In this document: positions 5,796-6,980 of the stretch, in pieces
Numbering within the stretch: the stretch's first letter is position 1
Layout of the letters: every line of letters begins with the position of its first letter
Assembly: GCA_959018155.1 (NCBI GenBank)
Contig: CAUEKH010000128.1
Span: 1 to 6,980, forward strand
DNA: 6,980 nucleotides
From: an uncultured Hungatella sp.
GTDB taxonomy: Bacteria; Bacillota; Clostridia; Lachnospirales; Lachnospiraceae
Reading direction: 5' to 3'
Translations under genes and position numbers: made by a program
The notes under the pieces: generated by a model
What the model was told of the DNA's origin: nothing
What the model saw: the letters and a program-made list of their open reading frames with translations, nothing else
Database searches by the model: none

Positions 5796-6980
5796 ATGGA
5801 GTTATTGGAATATCTGGTTGAACCAGAACGAAGAGTACCCGTGATGGAAGCCGATGTTTTTATTGCCGGTGCGGGTACCGCCGGTTGTATTGCAGCCATA
5901 GCCGCTGCGCGGCTGGGGGCAAAAGTGGTGCTGGTGGAAAAGATGCCGGTACCTGGCGGCACTTACACCAATGGGGGGATTGGAGCAAACAGCTTTTATT
6001 CTGCCGGCAGTGATCCGATTCGGGCAAAACGGATTGTGGGCGGCATCCCATATGAATTATCGCAGCGTTTGGAAATGGCCGGCGGCGGAACCGGATTTGT
6101 TCCGACGCCGGATGATAACCACCACAGTCCCTGGCGTTTTGTCGCAGATCACGAAATATATAAGGGTGTTATCAGCGAAATGCTGATGGAAGCGGGGGTA
6201 AATGTCTATTTACAGACCATGTTCTGCGGCGTATTGATGGATGGGGAGACAATTACGGCGGCTCTGATCGAGAATAAGGATGGACGGAGTGCAGTCCGGG
6301 CCAAACAGTACATTGATGCCTCCGGCGATGGAGACATTGCCAGATATGCGGGCGTAAAGCAGATTGAACTTTGGAGTCATTATCATGAAGTCTGCGGCGG
6401 ACCGACTGGGCTTGTTTTTGGAATGGCCGGCGTGGATACTGACCGGTTTTTAAAGGAAAACCCCGATGGCGCAGTGCTTCTGAGTCATGCAGACACTCCT
6501 TATACCGGTATAACGGCTGAACAGTATGTATTTACACAGGCAAAAAATCCGGAAAAGTATAAGGCTGTCGCAGATCTCGAAATGCGTGTTTTTACAAGCA
6601 TGTCATCCATACATAAGGGTGAGATGACCTATATTAACAATTCTAAGGGCATCAGCTGTGATGCGGGGAATGCCAGGGATTTGAGCATGGCTGAGATGCA
6701 GATGAGAGTTAAGATTATGCAGTTTGCAAATGCTTTGAAAGCGTGTGTGCCTGGTTTTGAAAAAGCGTATCTGTCATGGGCGTCCGTTCAGCTGGGGATT
6801 CGAGCCAGCAGGATAACAGTTTGTGATAAAATGATGACTCAGGAAGAGATATCTTCTGCCGCCCGTTTTGAAGATGAAATCGAGCTGTACGGTTTTCATG
6901 ATTTAAACAACAGGAAACACTCGGACTGTGCCATTGGAGAGCCTGGGTACTATGGTTTCCCATATCGTATGCTGTTGGCC
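5796..6980 (+). CDS. FAD-dependent oxidoreductase (PF12831-like), 3' end missing
   Basis: The frame is open from the ATG at 5796 to the window edge, giving the first 395 residues of a protein likely to be 450-600 long. A short leader precedes an FAD-binding Rossmann fold: GAGTAG (25-30) after a hydrophobic strand, ending with the acidic E48 in VVLVEK that should bind the FAD ribose. Next comes GGTYTNGGIG (54-63), characteristic of the FAD_oxidored family. A second FAD-contacting motif, DASGDGDIARYAG, is at 174-186, and GIRASRI (334-340) matches the conserved G-R-SR motif of the family. No signal peptide, membrane segment, CxxC pair or FMN-binding domain is seen in the visible part, so it is probably a soluble cytoplasmic redox enzyme. 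It follows the 2-hydroxyacid dehydrogenase by 30 nt in the same direction and should be co-transcribed with it. Substrate and electron partner are unknown; I assign family only, from memory of the motifs. Confidence 0.88.
   Translation, partial: MELLEYLVEPERRVPVMEADVFIAGAGTAGCIAAIAAARLGAKVVLVEKMPVPGGTYTNGGIGANSFYSAGSDPIRAKRIVGGIPYELSQRLEMAGGGTGFVPTPDDNHHSPWRFVADHEIYKGVISEMLMEAGVNVYLQTMFCGVLMDGETITAALIENKDGRSAVRAKQYIDASGDGDIARYAGVKQIELWSHYHEVCGGPTGLVFGMAGVDTDRFLKENPDGAVLLSHADTPYTGITAEQYVFTQAKNPEKYKAVADLEMRVFTSMSSIHKGEMTYINNSKGISCDAGNARDLSMAEMQMRVKIMQFANALKACVPGFEKAYLSWASVQLGIRASRITVCDKMMTQEEISSAARFEDEIELYGFHDLNNRKHSDCAIGEPGYYGFPYRMLLA
6079..6111 (+). other. Strong GC-rich hairpin inside the flavoprotein gene
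   Basis: Arms 6079-6091 (CCGGCGGCGGAAC) and 6099-6111 (GTTCCGACGCCGG) pair at 12 of 13 positions around a 7-nt loop; the one mismatch is 6085 with 6105. It encodes a glycine-rich turn (AGGGTGFVPTP, residues 95-105), and no T-run follows, so it is not an intrinsic terminator. It could be a by-product of coding sequence or affect mRNA stability or ribosome speed. Confidence 0.35.

Overview
The window looks like a sugar-utilisation locus from a low-to-mid-GC Gram-positive anaerobe, most likely a gut member of the Clostridia (Lachnospiraceae-like). This rests on strong AGGAGG-type ribosome binding sites, AT-rich intergenic DNA around moderately GC-balanced genes, and the gene families present: a GPH-type sugar transporter, a GH2 glycosidase with a C-terminal helical tail, an AraC-type regulator, and a paired 2-hydroxyacid dehydrogenase and FAD-dependent oxidoreductase. 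The taxonomic call is an inference; there is no rRNA or other marker gene.

Layout. On the left, a rightward unit holds the 3' part of a GPH/MFS_2 sugar symporter (1-1089, cut by the window edge) and, 37 nt downstream, a complete GH2 beta-galactosidase-like enzyme (1127-3337). It ends at a strong hairpin (3346-3381) that also serves the convergent AraC-family regulator (3394-4620, minus strand). The regulator is separated by a 197-bp AT-rich divergent control region (4621-4817) from a second rightward unit: a D-2-hydroxyacid dehydrogenase (4818-5765) and, 30 nt later, an FAD-dependent oxidoreductase (5796 to beyond 6980). The control region has a clear TATAAT box for the rightward genes with a poor -35, a tandem 12-bp direct repeat just upstream of it, and a TATAAT box facing the regulator.

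How the parts may work together. The transporter and the signal-peptide-less GH2 enzyme fit import of an intact glycoside followed by cytoplasmic hydrolysis. The regulator probably controls the divergent dehydrogenase/flavoprotein unit through the direct repeats, and perhaps the transporter/GH2 unit too. The two redox enzymes could process a hydroxyacid or the sugar or aglycone released by the glycosidase, but no substrate can be read from the sequence. No mobile element, tRNA, rRNA, CRISPR array or pseudogene was seen, and no gap between genes exceeds 200 bases. The most notable points are the operator-like tandem repeat, the uncharacterised oxidoreductase pair, the helical tail of the GH2 enzyme and the NADP-like cofactor motif of the dehydrogenase.
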